Made by a program: the position numbers and the translations under genes
Notes under the pieces: generated by a model
Databases searched by the model: none
What the model was told of the DNA's origin: nothing
The model's input: only the letters and a program-made list of their open reading frames with translations
In this document: positions 34,955-43,630 of the stretch, piece by piece
How the letters are laid out: each line of letters opens with the position of its first letter
Numbering within the stretch: the stretch's first letter is position 1
Source: Lachnospiraceae bacterium
Lineage (GTDB): Bacteria > Bacillota > Clostridia > Lachnospirales > Lachnospiraceae
Assembly: GCA_910576335.1 (NCBI GenBank)
Contig: CAJTIU010000006.1
Span: 62,001-126,000, forward strand
Direction of reading: 5' to 3'
Length of the DNA: 64,000 bases

Positions 34955-35878
34955 ATGAGAATTCAACATAATATTACCGCATTAAATGCGCACAGAAATT
35001 TGACGAACAACAACTCTGCAGTAGGCAAGAGCCTGGAGAAATTATCATCTGGTTACAGAATTAACCGCGCTGGTGACGACGCTGCCGGATTAGCTATTTC
35101 TGAAAAGATGCGTGCTCAGATCACAGGTCTTGAGACAGCTCAGAAGAATGCTAACGATGGTATCTCTCTTGTACAGACAGCTGAGGGTGCTTTGACAGAG
35201 GTTCACTCCATGCTGAATCGTATGGTTGAACTGGCTACACAGTCTGCCAACGGAACATACTCTACTGCTAACCGTCAGGAAATGCAGAAAGAGATTCTTC
35301 GTCTGAATGAGGAAATTGACAGAATTAGTGATACTGCTAATTTTAACGGCACAAAATTGTTCTCTGGCTTTAAAGCTGGCGCAACATCACAGAAAATTAC
35401 TCTTCATGTAGGTGATTCACACGAGAAAGCTAACCAGCTGAAAGTAACATTCCAGCAGATGAATTCTTCATCTCTGGGACTTCATAGTACAAATTCGACA
35501 ACGTTTGTAAAGACATTAGGAACAACAGGATTTACAAATACAGCTGGCACGGGCTCAAATGCAGTAACTATTAAGAACATTGATTTAACAAAGGCAGACA
35601 GCGCAAGACATGCAATTTCTGTTGCACAGGCTGCTATTGATATGGTATCATCCATGCGTTCCGACTTCGGTGCTATGCAGAACCGTCTGGATCACACCAT
35701 TAACAACTTAAGTGTTCAGACAGAGAACATCACAGCTGCTGAGTCCCGGATCCGTGACGTAGACATGGCGAAAGAGATGATGGCTTACACCAAGAATAAC
35801 ATTCTTGTTCAGTCCGCTCAGGCTATGCTTGCTCAGGCTAACCAGGTACCGCAGGGAGTTCTTCAGTTACTTCAGTAA
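34955..35878 (+). CDS. fliC: Flagellin 2
   Basis: A 307-residue flagellin, nearly identical to flagellin 1 at both ends. Differences cluster in the centre: GFKAGATS for GFKGNATS, EKANQ for ETANQ, and a TTGFTNTAGTGSNAVT stretch for GTGTFTVGNDTKGANAVT. These positions face outwards in flagellin filaments and are where O-glycans and antigenic variation occur. The leader and AAGGAGG site are the same as for flagellin 1. No sigma28-like promoter is visible, and a terminator sits directly upstream of the shared leader, so this copy looks silent in the present orientation, unless a promoter inside the shared leader (a TATAAT at about 34909) is used. Confidence 0.95.
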   Translation: MRIQHNITALNAHRNLTNNNSAVGKSLEKLSSGYRINRAGDDAAGLAISEKMRAQITGLETAQKNANDGISLVQTAEGALTEVHSMLNRMVELATQSANGTYSTANRQEMQKEILRLNEEIDRISDTANFNGTKLFSGFKAGATSQKITLHVGDSHEKANQLKVTFQQMNSSSLGLHSTNSTTFVKTLGTTGFTNTAGTGSNAVTIKNIDLTKADSARHAISVAQAAIDMVSSMRSDFGAMQNRLDHTINNLSVQTENITAAESRIRDVDMAKEMMAYTKNNILVQSAQAMLAQANQVPQGVLQLLQ

Positions 35879-35895
35879 TTTAGTGGATTTTCATA

Positions 35896-35931
35896 GGAAA
35901 AAGGCTTCTTTTTCGAAAGGAGCCTTTTTCT
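35896..35931 (+). terminator. Terminator of flagellin 2
   Basis: GGAAAAAGGCTTCTTTTT pairs with AAAGGAGCCTTTTTC and ends in a T-run, identical to the hairpin after flagellin 1. The glycosyltransferase start lies ~80 bp further on. Confidence 0.8.
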
Positions 35932-36012
35932 GTATGCATATAAAAAAGCAATCTTAGAGATGTCAGAATACCTTCTGACCCTTACACCATAAAAGAAAAG
36001 GAGCGCCATCTT

Positions 36013-37749
36013 ATGAAACCACAGCTCACCATCTCCATTCTTGTCTCTGACCGCATGGACACCCTGGAAAAATGCCTTAATTCCATCACCCCCATCCTCC
36101 AGAATCTGAACAGCGAACTGATCCTTGTCCTCACGGGAAAAGACCCTGCAGTCCGGGAAATTGCCGGACAGTACACCTCCCACATCATTCCGTTCACCTG
36201 GTGTGATGACTTTGCAGAGGCAAGAAACGCAGGACTTAGGGAAGCAGAAGGCGAATGGTTCCTCTACCTGGATGATGACGAATGGTTTGAGGACACCACG
36301 GAGATCATCCAATTCTTCCAAAGCGGGGAATACCTCAATTTCCAGTCTGCAACATATATAGTACGCAATTATACGGATCTGGAAGGAAGAACCTACAACG
36401 ATGCCCAGGTAAGCCGCATGTGCCGTCTGATGCCTGACACGAGGTTTATGTTCCCGGTTCATGAGTGCCTGTATCCGTTCCAGGATTCGTGGAAATGCCT
36501 TGGAAGTTATGTCCACCACTTTGGCTATGCCAGGAACAGGATCCCGGAGGAAATGAAAGCGAAATCCGAAAGGAACATTTCAATTCTTCTCAAGTACCAC
36601 GCGCAGCAGCCATGTGTGCACAGCTGCATGCAGCTGGCGCAGGAATACCGTTATGTGGATGACGAACCCACTGCCATAAAATACTGCCGTGAAGGGTTAA
36701 GGCTTGCGGAAAGGGAAGAAAAAAAACATCCAGGCGAGCTCTGGATGCAGGTACACCTGCCCCTCATGCTCTCAGCTGTCGGAAAAGAGAAAGAGGCGCT
36801 GGAGGAAGGGGAACAGCTCCTGCGGTCTTCTCGCGTACTGGAAGTCGGACGGGCGAATCTTCACGGCATCCTCGCCTCCCTGTGCTGGGACATAAAAGAG
36901 TACGAAAAAGGGCTCAGCCATGTCCGCTGTCTGAGGGACGCGCTGAACTGCCTGGAGAAGCATCCGGAAAAAGCAGGACAACAAACCAGTGTATCAGTTT
37001 CATATACAACCGCAAAAGAACATTCCGTATCTGCCTACATGGCAGGGCTTTTCTTCGCGGCAGAGCTGAACAGCACAGACCGGCTGCAGGAAATCCTCAC
37101 CTGGCTCCCGTGGGATGAGGAAGATATTCTCCAGTCCCGCTATGACAGTCTGGAGCAGCTAAAGAAATCGTATCCAGGGCTGAAAGAATCTATTCTGGAA
37201 GGTTATTCCAAAATACAGACAGATAATGTGTATGTAATGCTTCAGAAGGCATTATATGCCGAGAGAAAACAAAGACTGGCCGGAGCAGAGGATCTTTTCA
37301 GAATCTGTGCAGGAAACTGCCCGTCCGTTTTCGTATACCAGCTGGTGGATCTGGCAAAACGGAACGGATTTTCCTTAAATCCGTTAATAGAGCACATACC
37401 AATCGAAACATGGGATGAATATACGAAGCTGCTGGCGGAAAACCTGGACATTTCCGATATGCCGGACTTTTTGCAGAAGCTCAGTCCCCTGCTTGCAGAC
37501 TATCCGGTCTGTGCCCTCAGGCTGGAGCAGCGTTTCCTGGAAAAGCAGCTGCAGAGCATACAGGAGTCTGCGGAAGCTACACGGTTTACCAGCCTTTTGG
37601 AACAATACTGCAGAAGCATACGCGAAGAAGCAGGGATTTTATATAAAAAAGAGCTTCTTTCGTCTGCGGACTGCTATGTTCTTCCATATAAATATAAATT
37701 TGCCTTTGCATCGGAGAAAATACCTGGGAATCCAAAGTGTGGGAGCTAA
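36013..37749 (+). CDS. Flagellin-linked GT2 glycosyltransferase with TPR-like repeats, copy B
   Basis: Twin of the gene at 28763. The GT2 core (ISILVSDRMDTLEKCL, YLDDDEWFED) and TPR-like helices are preserved with scattered substitutions. The C-terminus is altered: after EKIPGNPKCGS the frame stops at 37749, while the homologous tail continues in another frame (HFPRMSGIINNPGK, to about 37833). One base has been gained in this tail relative to copy A. Since copy A is also short there and the GT domain is intact, activity is likely kept. It would glycosylate flagellin 2 if expressed with it. Confidence 0.82.
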   Translation: MKPQLTISILVSDRMDTLEKCLNSITPILQNLNSELILVLTGKDPAVREIAGQYTSHIIPFTWCDDFAEARNAGLREAEGEWFLYLDDDEWFEDTTEIIQFFQSGEYLNFQSATYIVRNYTDLEGRTYNDAQVSRMCRLMPDTRFMFPVHECLYPFQDSWKCLGSYVHHFGYARNRIPEEMKAKSERNISILLKYHAQQPCVHSCMQLAQEYRYVDDEPTAIKYCREGLRLAEREEKKHPGELWMQVHLPLMLSAVGKEKEALEEGEQLLRSSRVLEVGRANLHGILASLCWDIKEYEKGLSHVRCLRDALNCLEKHPEKAGQQTSVSVSYTTAKEHSVSAYMAGLFFAAELNSTDRLQEILTWLPWDEEDILQSRYDSLEQLKKSYPGLKESILEGYSKIQTDNVYVMLQKALYAERKQRLAGAEDLFRICAGNCPSVFVYQLVDLAKRNGFSLNPLIEHIPIETWDEYTKLLAENLDISDMPDFLQKLSPLLADYPVCALRLEQRFLEKQLQSIQESAEATRFTSLLEQYCRSIREEAGILYKKELLSSADCYVLPYKYKFAFASEKIPGNPKCGS

Positions 37750-37849
37750 TGAAAACTGCACGTTGCTTCTCAGTAAAATCTCTGCATTTTCCTCGGATGT
37801 CCGGTATTATAAACAATCCAGGCAAATAAATCATTTCTATCACGTATCG

Positions 37850-37945
37850 GGGTACATCTCGATTGAAACATGGGATGAATATACGAAGGGGATGGAGAAA
37901 CGAAAAAGATTCTTGAATCATCTTTATGGATGTGCTATATTATAG
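37850..37945 (+). pseudogene. Scar of another GT2-TPR copy
   Basis: The frame reads GYISIETWDEYTKGMEKRK. The IETWDEYTK block copies HIPIETWDEYTK from inside GT2 copies A and B (for example at 37401-37428), with silent differences. It is embedded in unrelated sequence, so this looks like the leftover of a further diverged copy. Confidence 0.5.
37913..37941 (+). promoter_or_regulatory. SigmaA-type promoter before the GT2 pair
   Basis: TTGAAT at 37913-37918 and TATATT at 37936-37941 are separated by 17 bp. Transcription would start near 37948, giving a ~220-nt structured leader before the gene at 38168. Confidence 0.55.
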
Positions 37946-37981
37946 ACAGAGGGAAAACCATACAAGCGGCTCTACCCCTTA

Positions 37982-38089
37982 ACTAGTACAGCTTTGCATA
38001 ATTACCAGTGAATAATGCAAGGTTGTACTAGTGTTTTTACCTATGCTTTTGACATAGGCAAGCCGTCACTACGGGGAATAGTGGCGGCT
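37982..38089 (+). terminator. Structured leader: terminator-like hairpin and two further hairpins
   Basis: The first stem pairs ACTAGTACA (37982) with TGTACTAGT (to 38032), extended inside by TTGCAT/ATGCAA, and is followed by TTTTT (38034-38038). Then come CCTATG/CATAGG (38040-38058) and AGCCGTCACTA/TAGTGGCGGCT (38061-38089), followed by a T-rich stretch. It could be an attenuator for the downstream genes or the end of a ~90-nt small RNA. Confidence 0.55.
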
Positions 38090-38167
38090 ATTTCTTTCTC
38101 TTAAAGATTGTAAAGCTGCCTGGCTTAATGACCTTTATAAATTGTTCAAGAAAAGGAGTAATATACT

Positions 38168-40168
38168 ATGAATATACAGCTTTCGATTTCCCTTCTTGCA
38201 TCAGACCGGATGGAAACTTTGGGGAAGTGTCTGGAGTCTATCTCACCGCTTCTTCGGGAGTTAAATAGCGAATTAATCGTTGTCACTACGGGAAAGGATC
38301 CAAAGGTAACAGAATTAGTACAGAAATATACATCTTCAATTATTCCGTTTACGTGGTGTGACGATTTTTCTAAAGCGCGTAATACTGGTCTTAAAGGGGC
38401 CGGAGGAGAGTGGTTTCTTTACATTGATGATGATGAGTGGTTTGAGAATACGGATGAGATTATAGAGTTTTTTAAGAGCGGTGAATATCTCAGATTTAAG
38501 TCTGCAACATATGTGCAGCGTAATTACCATAATTTAAGTGGGAAAGAATACACAGATGCTCATGTAGGGCGTATGTGCCAGCTGACATCAGAGACAAAAT
38601 TTATTTATCCAATTCATGAACAGCTGTCCCCACTGCCAGATCCACAGAAGAGGCTGCACAGCTATGTTCATCATTTTGGATATGCAGGAAAAGCGGTGCA
38701 GAAGTCGGATAGGAATCTGCCGCTTCTGCTTGAGATGGCAGAAGAGAATCCGACTGCCCAGCTCTATATGCAGATTACACAGGAATACAGAAACCGGTAT
38801 GAAAATGAAAATGCATTAGAATATTGCCGCCGGGGGCTGAGGCTTGCAGAGAAGGAGAAAAGAATCCACATGTATGAGCTGTGGATGCAGGTACACATTC
38901 CAGTCCTGCTTGTCGAATTAGGAAGGATGGAGGAGGCGTTGAAAGAAGGGGAGCGCATATTAAATTCTCCACGGACTCTTGAGGTGGGTGAGGCGCATCT
39001 TCACGCAATTCTTGCAGGGGTATGCTGGGAGATTAAAGAATATAAAAAGGGGTTGGAACATTCCTGTGGGTTTCATGAAAAGATGCGGTATCTGCAGAGG
39101 CATCCGGAAAAAGCCGAACGCCAGGTAGGCGGGACGATTACTTTTGAGACAGCACGGGAGCGTGCCATGTCAGCTTATGTGGCGGGTCTGCTGTTTGCTT
39201 CATCGCTTAATGAGCCTAAAAAGATAAAGGAGATTCTTACATGGATTCCGTGGGAGGATACGGATAAGGTCCGGCTCCAATATAAGAACCTGGATAATTG
39301 GAAATATGGTCATCCAGAGCATAAAGATACGATTTTGGAGGGGTATTACCGCCTGGATACGGATAATACTTACGTATGCCTTCAAAAGGCATTGTATGCT
39401 GAGAATAAGAATATGCCGTGTGAGATGGAAAATTTCTTTAGGCTGTGTGCGGAGAATTGTCCTGAAGGCTATATGCATCAGCTTGTGGAACTGGCAGAGA
39501 GAAGCGGGCTTTCTCTAAAACCTCTGTTCGAACATAGCATTATTGAGGAATGGGATGAGTGTGCGAGGACGCTGGCGGAACAAACAGCGGATGCAGATCT
39601 GACAGAGAGATTACAGAGACTTCAATTATTGATGGCAGATTATCCGCTTTGCTTCGGAAGAGTGGAGCAGTATTTTATGGAAAAGAGGCTTTCAAAAGAA
39701 TTCAGCGAAACAAGACAGCTTATTGGGACTTTGCAGAGATACTGTAAAAGTATAGTTGCAGAGGCAGACATATTGTATAAGAAGGAGATTCTTGATGACC
39801 CGGGCTACTATGCGCTGCCAAGTCAGACGAAGTTTGCGCTTTACATGGAAAGAGTGCTGGATAATCTTGAATCAGGGAATTACAGAGATGCCATTCCATT
39901 TTTACAAAAGGCTCTTCATGCATTACCTCAGATGTCAGTTATTGTTAGCCGTTTGTCAGAATACCTGGAAGAGAAAATGAATGCACCTCAGCAGCCGGTT
40001 TCCGAAGAATTTGCAATTCTTGGGAAGCAGGTAAAGCAGATGCTTCTGGGATTAATGGAAAATGGACAGTGGAGGGAGGCTTATGGTGTCGCAGATCAGC
40101 TTATCACACTTCTTCCAGGTGATCTAGAGATTTTGAAACTGAAGCAGGAGATCATGGGGCATCTATAG
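38168..40168 (+). CDS. GT2 glycosyltransferase with TPR-like repeats, copy C (full length)
   Basis: A 666-residue relative of the flagellin-linked transferases. The GT2 domain has ISLLASDRMETLGKCL and YIDDDEWFENTDE. TPR-like helices follow, and the C-terminus is complete: a QMSVIVSRLSEYLEE helix, then VKQMLLGLMENGQWREAYGVADQLITLLP, a final TPR-like hairpin absent from copies A and B. It lies behind its own promoter and leader rather than a flagellin, with AAAGGAG before the ATG, and forms an operon with copy D. The likely acceptor is flagellin, by family and location. Confidence 0.85.
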   Translation: MNIQLSISLLASDRMETLGKCLESISPLLRELNSELIVVTTGKDPKVTELVQKYTSSIIPFTWCDDFSKARNTGLKGAGGEWFLYIDDDEWFENTDEIIEFFKSGEYLRFKSATYVQRNYHNLSGKEYTDAHVGRMCQLTSETKFIYPIHEQLSPLPDPQKRLHSYVHHFGYAGKAVQKSDRNLPLLLEMAEENPTAQLYMQITQEYRNRYENENALEYCRRGLRLAEKEKRIHMYELWMQVHIPVLLVELGRMEEALKEGERILNSPRTLEVGEAHLHAILAGVCWEIKEYKKGLEHSCGFHEKMRYLQRHPEKAERQVGGTITFETARERAMSAYVAGLLFASSLNEPKKIKEILTWIPWEDTDKVRLQYKNLDNWKYGHPEHKDTILEGYYRLDTDNTYVCLQKALYAENKNMPCEMENFFRLCAENCPEGYMHQLVELAERSGLSLKPLFEHSIIEEWDECARTLAEQTADADLTERLQRLQLLMADYPLCFGRVEQYFMEKRLSKEFSETRQLIGTLQRYCKSIVAEADILYKKEILDDPGYYALPSQTKFALYMERVLDNLESGNYRDAIPFLQKALHALPQMSVIVSRLSEYLEEKMNAPQQPVSEEFAILGKQVKQMLLGLMENGQWREAYGVADQLITLLPGDLEILKLKQEIMGHL

Positions 40169-40195
40169 ACATAGAAAAAAAGGAGCATTTAAATT

Positions 40196-42223
40196 ATGAA
40201 TATACAGCTTTCAATTTCTCTTTTGGTGTCGGACCGGATGGAAACTCTTGGCCGGTGCCTGGCTTCACTGAAACCGCTTTTGCGTGAGTTGGATAGCGAA
40301 CTGATTATTGTCTATACTGGGAAAAAGAATGAGACACTGGAGCTTTCAAAACAGTATACTTCCCATATTATTCCATTTACCTGGTGCAATGATTTCTCAA
40401 AAGCCAGGAATGCAGGGTTAGCTCAGGCAAAGGGGGAATGGTTTCTCTATCTGGATGATGATGAATGGTTTGAAGATACTGAAGAAGTGATCCAGTTTTT
40501 TAAGAGTGGAGAGGATAGACAGTACCAGTCAGCAGAATATATACAGAGGAATTATCTAGATTGGGAAGGTACTTCTTATTCAGACGCCTATGTAGGGAGA
40601 ATGTGCAGGCGGGTTCGTGAAACCCGGTTCATATATCCTATACATGAAAATTTGAAACCATTTTCTGGACCATGTAAAAGATTCAGTGTTTATGTTCATC
40701 ATTTTGGCTATATAAGGACAAAGAATGAAGAAGAGCAAGATATGAGATCTGACCGGAATTTGTCTTTGCTCCGGGAAAGAATAAAAAATGAGCCTTCTTC
40801 TTCGCATCTGTGTGCTCAATTGGCACAAGAATATGCAAGTATTACGAAATATAATGAGGCAATTCAGTATTGCAGAGAAGGATTAGAGCTTGCTGTGAAA
40901 GAGGATAGACAGGATTCTCTTGAAATGTGGCTGCAGTATGAGCTTCCGCATCTGCTTCTATGTGCAGGTGATCTAAAGGCTGCTCTTGAAGAAGGAAAAC
41001 AGATTCTTTCATCATCCCGGATTAAAGAAGTAGGGGAACTTAATCTGACAGTGCTTCTTGTGGATGTGTGCTGGGGGCTTCGGCGATATAGAGAGGGACT
41101 TGATTTTGTCCGCCGTTATCAGAGATGTCTTGAATATTTGTACAGGCACTCTGAAAAAGTTGCGGTACAGAATGGAATTACAATATCATTTTCCGGTGCG
41201 GAGATCCGGGCAGCAGAGGTGTACGTTAAGGGTCTTTTTTTTGCACTGGAGTTAGACGAAACGAAGGCGATGGAGCAGATTCTGTCGTGGATTCCGTGGG
41301 AGAGTAAAGCTCAGATTGAGGCACAGTATGTGAATCTTGAAGACTGGAAAAGGCAGCATAGAGGACAGAGAGAACATATTTTGAATGCGTATTACAACCT
41401 TCCTTCGGAAAATATATATGTAGTGCTGCAAAAAGCATGCTATGCTGAAAGTCATAATAAGATGGATGAGGCAGCAGAGTTTTGGAAAATGTGTGCCAGA
41501 AGCTGCCCGGAAGGCTTCGAAGAACAAATTATCCAGATAGCAGTCAGAAATGGATTTTCCCTGGATGAAGTGTTGGAGCAGATGTCTTTGGAACAATGGG
41601 ACAGATGTGCATACATGTTGTCTGAAAACCTGGAGATCCAGAAGCATACAGAGTTCATGAGTAATGTGCTGCCCTATTTGACAGTACGTCCTCTTTATGC
41701 AGAGCGTTTAAGACAGGCAATGATAGAAAAACGTATTACGCAGGGAATGCTGGAGCCGTCACTTCTGACGGAATTACTTTCAGAATACTGTGAGAGCGTG
41801 ATTGTTGATACGGAAATGTTATATCGCAAGGATATAATTGAGGATGAGAATTCCTATATGCTTCCGGCAAAATACCAATTTGCTGTTATGATTAGGGAGA
41901 CACTTAAATTAATAGAGAGTGGCAGCTTTGCAGAATGTATTCCTACATTAAAAAAGGCCTTACATATTTATCCTAAAATGTCTGTGGTAATTAGTCATTT
42001 AACAAAATATATAGATGAAATAATGAATACTCCCTCGCAGGCTGTTACATCAGAAGAATTTATGGGTTTGGGCAGTCAGGTAAAGCAAATACTTTTAGGC
42101 TTGATAGAAAGCGGACAATGGACAGAAGCTTATACTGTAGTGAATCAGCTAATTAAGCTTCTTCCAGAAGACTTAGAGGTGCTAAGGCTAAAGCAAGAGA
42201 TTTTGGGGACGGGGCATTTTTAA
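40196..42223 (+). CDS. GT2 glycosyltransferase with TPR-like repeats, copy D
   Basis: A 675-residue paralogue starting 27 bp after copy C with an AAAAAGGAG site. ISLLVSDRMETLGRCL and YLDDDEWFEDTEE mark the GT2 domain. The rest is TPR-like, including VKQILLGLIESGQWTEAYTVVNQL. The natural end seems to be ...LRLKQEI, matching copy C, but the reading frame now runs into a GGGACGGGG palindrome and ends LGTGHF. The repeat therefore supplies both stop codon and terminator. It may extend the sugar that the A/B or C enzyme adds first; this is inference. Confidence 0.85.
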   Translation: MNIQLSISLLVSDRMETLGRCLASLKPLLRELDSELIIVYTGKKNETLELSKQYTSHIIPFTWCNDFSKARNAGLAQAKGEWFLYLDDDEWFEDTEEVIQFFKSGEDRQYQSAEYIQRNYLDWEGTSYSDAYVGRMCRRVRETRFIYPIHENLKPFSGPCKRFSVYVHHFGYIRTKNEEEQDMRSDRNLSLLRERIKNEPSSSHLCAQLAQEYASITKYNEAIQYCREGLELAVKEDRQDSLEMWLQYELPHLLLCAGDLKAALEEGKQILSSSRIKEVGELNLTVLLVDVCWGLRRYREGLDFVRRYQRCLEYLYRHSEKVAVQNGITISFSGAEIRAAEVYVKGLFFALELDETKAMEQILSWIPWESKAQIEAQYVNLEDWKRQHRGQREHILNAYYNLPSENIYVVLQKACYAESHNKMDEAAEFWKMCARSCPEGFEEQIIQIAVRNGFSLDEVLEQMSLEQWDRCAYMLSENLEIQKHTEFMSNVLPYLTVRPLYAERLRQAMIEKRITQGMLEPSLLTELLSEYCESVIVDTEMLYRKDIIEDENSYMLPAKYQFAVMIRETLKLIESGSFAECIPTLKKALHIYPKMSVVISHLTKYIDEIMNTPSQAVTSEEFMGLGSQVKQILLGLIESGQWTEAYTVVNQLIKLLPEDLEVLRLKQEILGTGHF

Positions 42224-42240
42224 AAATGCCCCGTCCCAAA
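42202..42240. repeat. GGGACGGGG palindrome, copy 2
   Basis: TTTGGGGACGGGGCATTTTT pairs with AAAAATGCCCCGTCCCAAA. It encodes the last residues and stop of GT2 copy D and ends in an A/T centre. Confidence 0.85.
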
Positions 42241-42263
42241 TTGAACATGAAACGAATTGTTTC

Positions 42264-42292
42264 TTTACTATGGACAGAATGTGAAATATAAT
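42264..42292 (+). promoter_or_regulatory. SigmaA-type promoter of surface protein 1
   Basis: TTTACT (42264-42269) and TATAAT (42287-42292) with 17 bp between. The same arrangement, with the same surrounding bases, precedes the second copy at 43544-43572. Confidence 0.7.
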
Positions 42293-42354
42293 TGTATTGA
42301 AATCGTAAGTAGAAGACTTTTGGGTGTCAGGATATGGTGGAAGTGGAGGTTACT

Positions 42355-43503
42355 ATGGAAGAGGGATTTGAGGCGTTAAAAGTACGGAAAGGCTATGGCA
42401 GGGGATTGCCGTGGGAGATTATTTGCAGATGCCTGATTGTGATTGCTGGAGTTATGGCGCTTGGAGTGAGTGCGGAGTATGGCGGCGATGGGTATTGGAC
42501 AGCAGACGAGGCGGCGGGATATGTATGGAATGACGGATGTATTGAGAAGCTTCTGGGTAAGACGAAAGATGCGGGGGCGGCTTTTGGGGGAGCAGGTATA
42601 GGAGCAATTCCAGTGGGGAAGATGGATATGAGCGGAATCATTTTCCCGAAGGATGTCTCGGATATGGTTCGTGGGGTGAAGGTGCGGAAGATTCCTAAGA
42701 CAGTTAATGAATATAAGGATATAGTTCCGGCAGCTCCTTCTGTGAGGGTGAAGGAGAATGCTGCAAAACGGGATGCAGGGCTTAAGACAGATGGCGGTGC
42801 AGAGACATTTTCCACGCTTGAAGTGGAGAACAGGATGACAGATAACGTCAGTGGTATTGCTTTGGACAGAGTGGCAGAGAATGCTGGCGTGATTGATAAG
42901 GAGGCAGAAGATAAGGCGCCAGAGGAGACGCCTTCAGTGATGCTTACTGTGTCAGCTTATGGAAATGGCGGTGTGCCGGAAGTTGTGGAAATATCAGTGG
43001 ATCCGGCGGCATTTACACTGGAGACACTGGAAACTCCCACAAGACTGGGGAAATTGTTTGATGGCTGGTATGTGGATGCTGAATGTTCGATACCATTTTC
43101 CGGGATAGAGGAGGGGTGCAGGAGCCTGAACCTATATGCGGGCTGGAAGGAATTCCCAGGATTTAAGTCAAATGATCTTGGACATATTGTCGGTTGTACT
43201 GGAAGTATAGAGGCAGTCTTCGACGGATTCCTCTGTATTCCTGGCTATGAAAATTGTGTCGGAATTGAGAAGGGGGCATTCGATGGAATGGAGGAGGATG
43301 TCTTTGAATTGTATATACCGGCTAACATTACGTATATTGAAGAAGGCGCATTTGATAATTTGACCAACTTGATGTTCATAGAGGCATCAGGGGATAATCC
43401 AGTGTTTTACAGCGAAAAGGGAGTTCTGTATTATAATGACGGGACGGTGGCGGCTTATCCAGAAGGGCTGAGACTGCTGCAGTTTGGGACGGGGTATTTT
43501 TAA
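42355..43503 (+). CDS. BspA-like surface protein 1 with Flg_new/InlB-type repeat
   Basis: A membrane-anchored extracellular protein of about 382 residues. A hydrophobic segment (IICRCLIVIAGVMALGVSA) near residue 25 acts as signal or anchor. A long low-conservation stalk leads to a Listeria-Bacteroides-type repeat (LGKLFDGWYVDAECSIPFSG...LYAGW). The end is a BspA-type leucine-rich unit (IEKGAFDGMEEDVFELYIP, YIEEGAFDNLTNLMFI, VFYSEKGVLYYNDGTV). ATG 42355 follows GGAGG by 5 bp and is preferred over 42334. The last residues FGTGYF come from a palindromic repeat. It is followed by a close paralogue. No sorting motif is present. A role in adhesion is likely from the domains. Confidence 0.75.
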   Translation: MEEGFEALKVRKGYGRGLPWEIICRCLIVIAGVMALGVSAEYGGDGYWTADEAAGYVWNDGCIEKLLGKTKDAGAAFGGAGIGAIPVGKMDMSGIIFPKDVSDMVRGVKVRKIPKTVNEYKDIVPAAPSVRVKENAAKRDAGLKTDGGAETFSTLEVENRMTDNVSGIALDRVAENAGVIDKEAEDKAPEETPSVMLTVSAYGNGGVPEVVEISVDPAAFTLETLETPTRLGKLFDGWYVDAECSIPFSGIEEGCRSLNLYAGWKEFPGFKSNDLGHIVGCTGSIEAVFDGFLCIPGYENCVGIEKGAFDGMEEDVFELYIPANITYIEEGAFDNLTNLMFIEASGDNPVFYSEKGVLYYNDGTVAAYPEGLRLLQFGTGYF

Positions 43504-43520
43504 AAATACCCCGTCCCAAA
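43483..43520. repeat. GGGACGGGG palindrome, copy 3
   Basis: A perfect 38-bp palindrome: TTTGGGACGGGGTATTTTT and its complement. It encodes the last residues and stop of surface protein 1. The centre reads TATTTTTAAAAATA, so this copy carries compensatory changes (GGTA/TACC) relative to the GGCA/TGCC copies. Confidence 0.9.
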
Positions 43521-43543
43521 TTGAAAATGAAACGGATTGTTTC

Positions 43544-43572
43544 TTTACTACGGGAAGTAAATGAAATATAAT
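43544..43572 (+). promoter_or_regulatory. SigmaA-type promoter of surface protein 2
   Basis: TTTACT (43544-43549) and TATAAT (43567-43572) with 17 bp between, duplicated from the copy at 42264. Confidence 0.7.
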
Positions 43573-43630
43573 TGTATTGGAGTAGGAAGAGGTTTTGGGA
43601 TTTTAGAATGTGGTAAGGATAGAGGTTGCT

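Larger units (their letters stand above)
34816..37833. repeat. Right arm of the flagellin-GT inverted duplication
   Basis: Counterpart of 28763-31780 in opposite orientation, containing flagellin 2 and GT2 copy B. The GT tail carries a one-base length difference against the left arm within 37735-37780, which shifts the reading frame. Confidence 0.85.

Noticed and set aside
37982-38089. A type I toxin-antitoxin locus
   Set aside because: The AGCCGTCAC/GTGGCGGCT stem recalls terminators of small holin-like toxin genes, but no short hydrophobic ORF precedes it on either strand.
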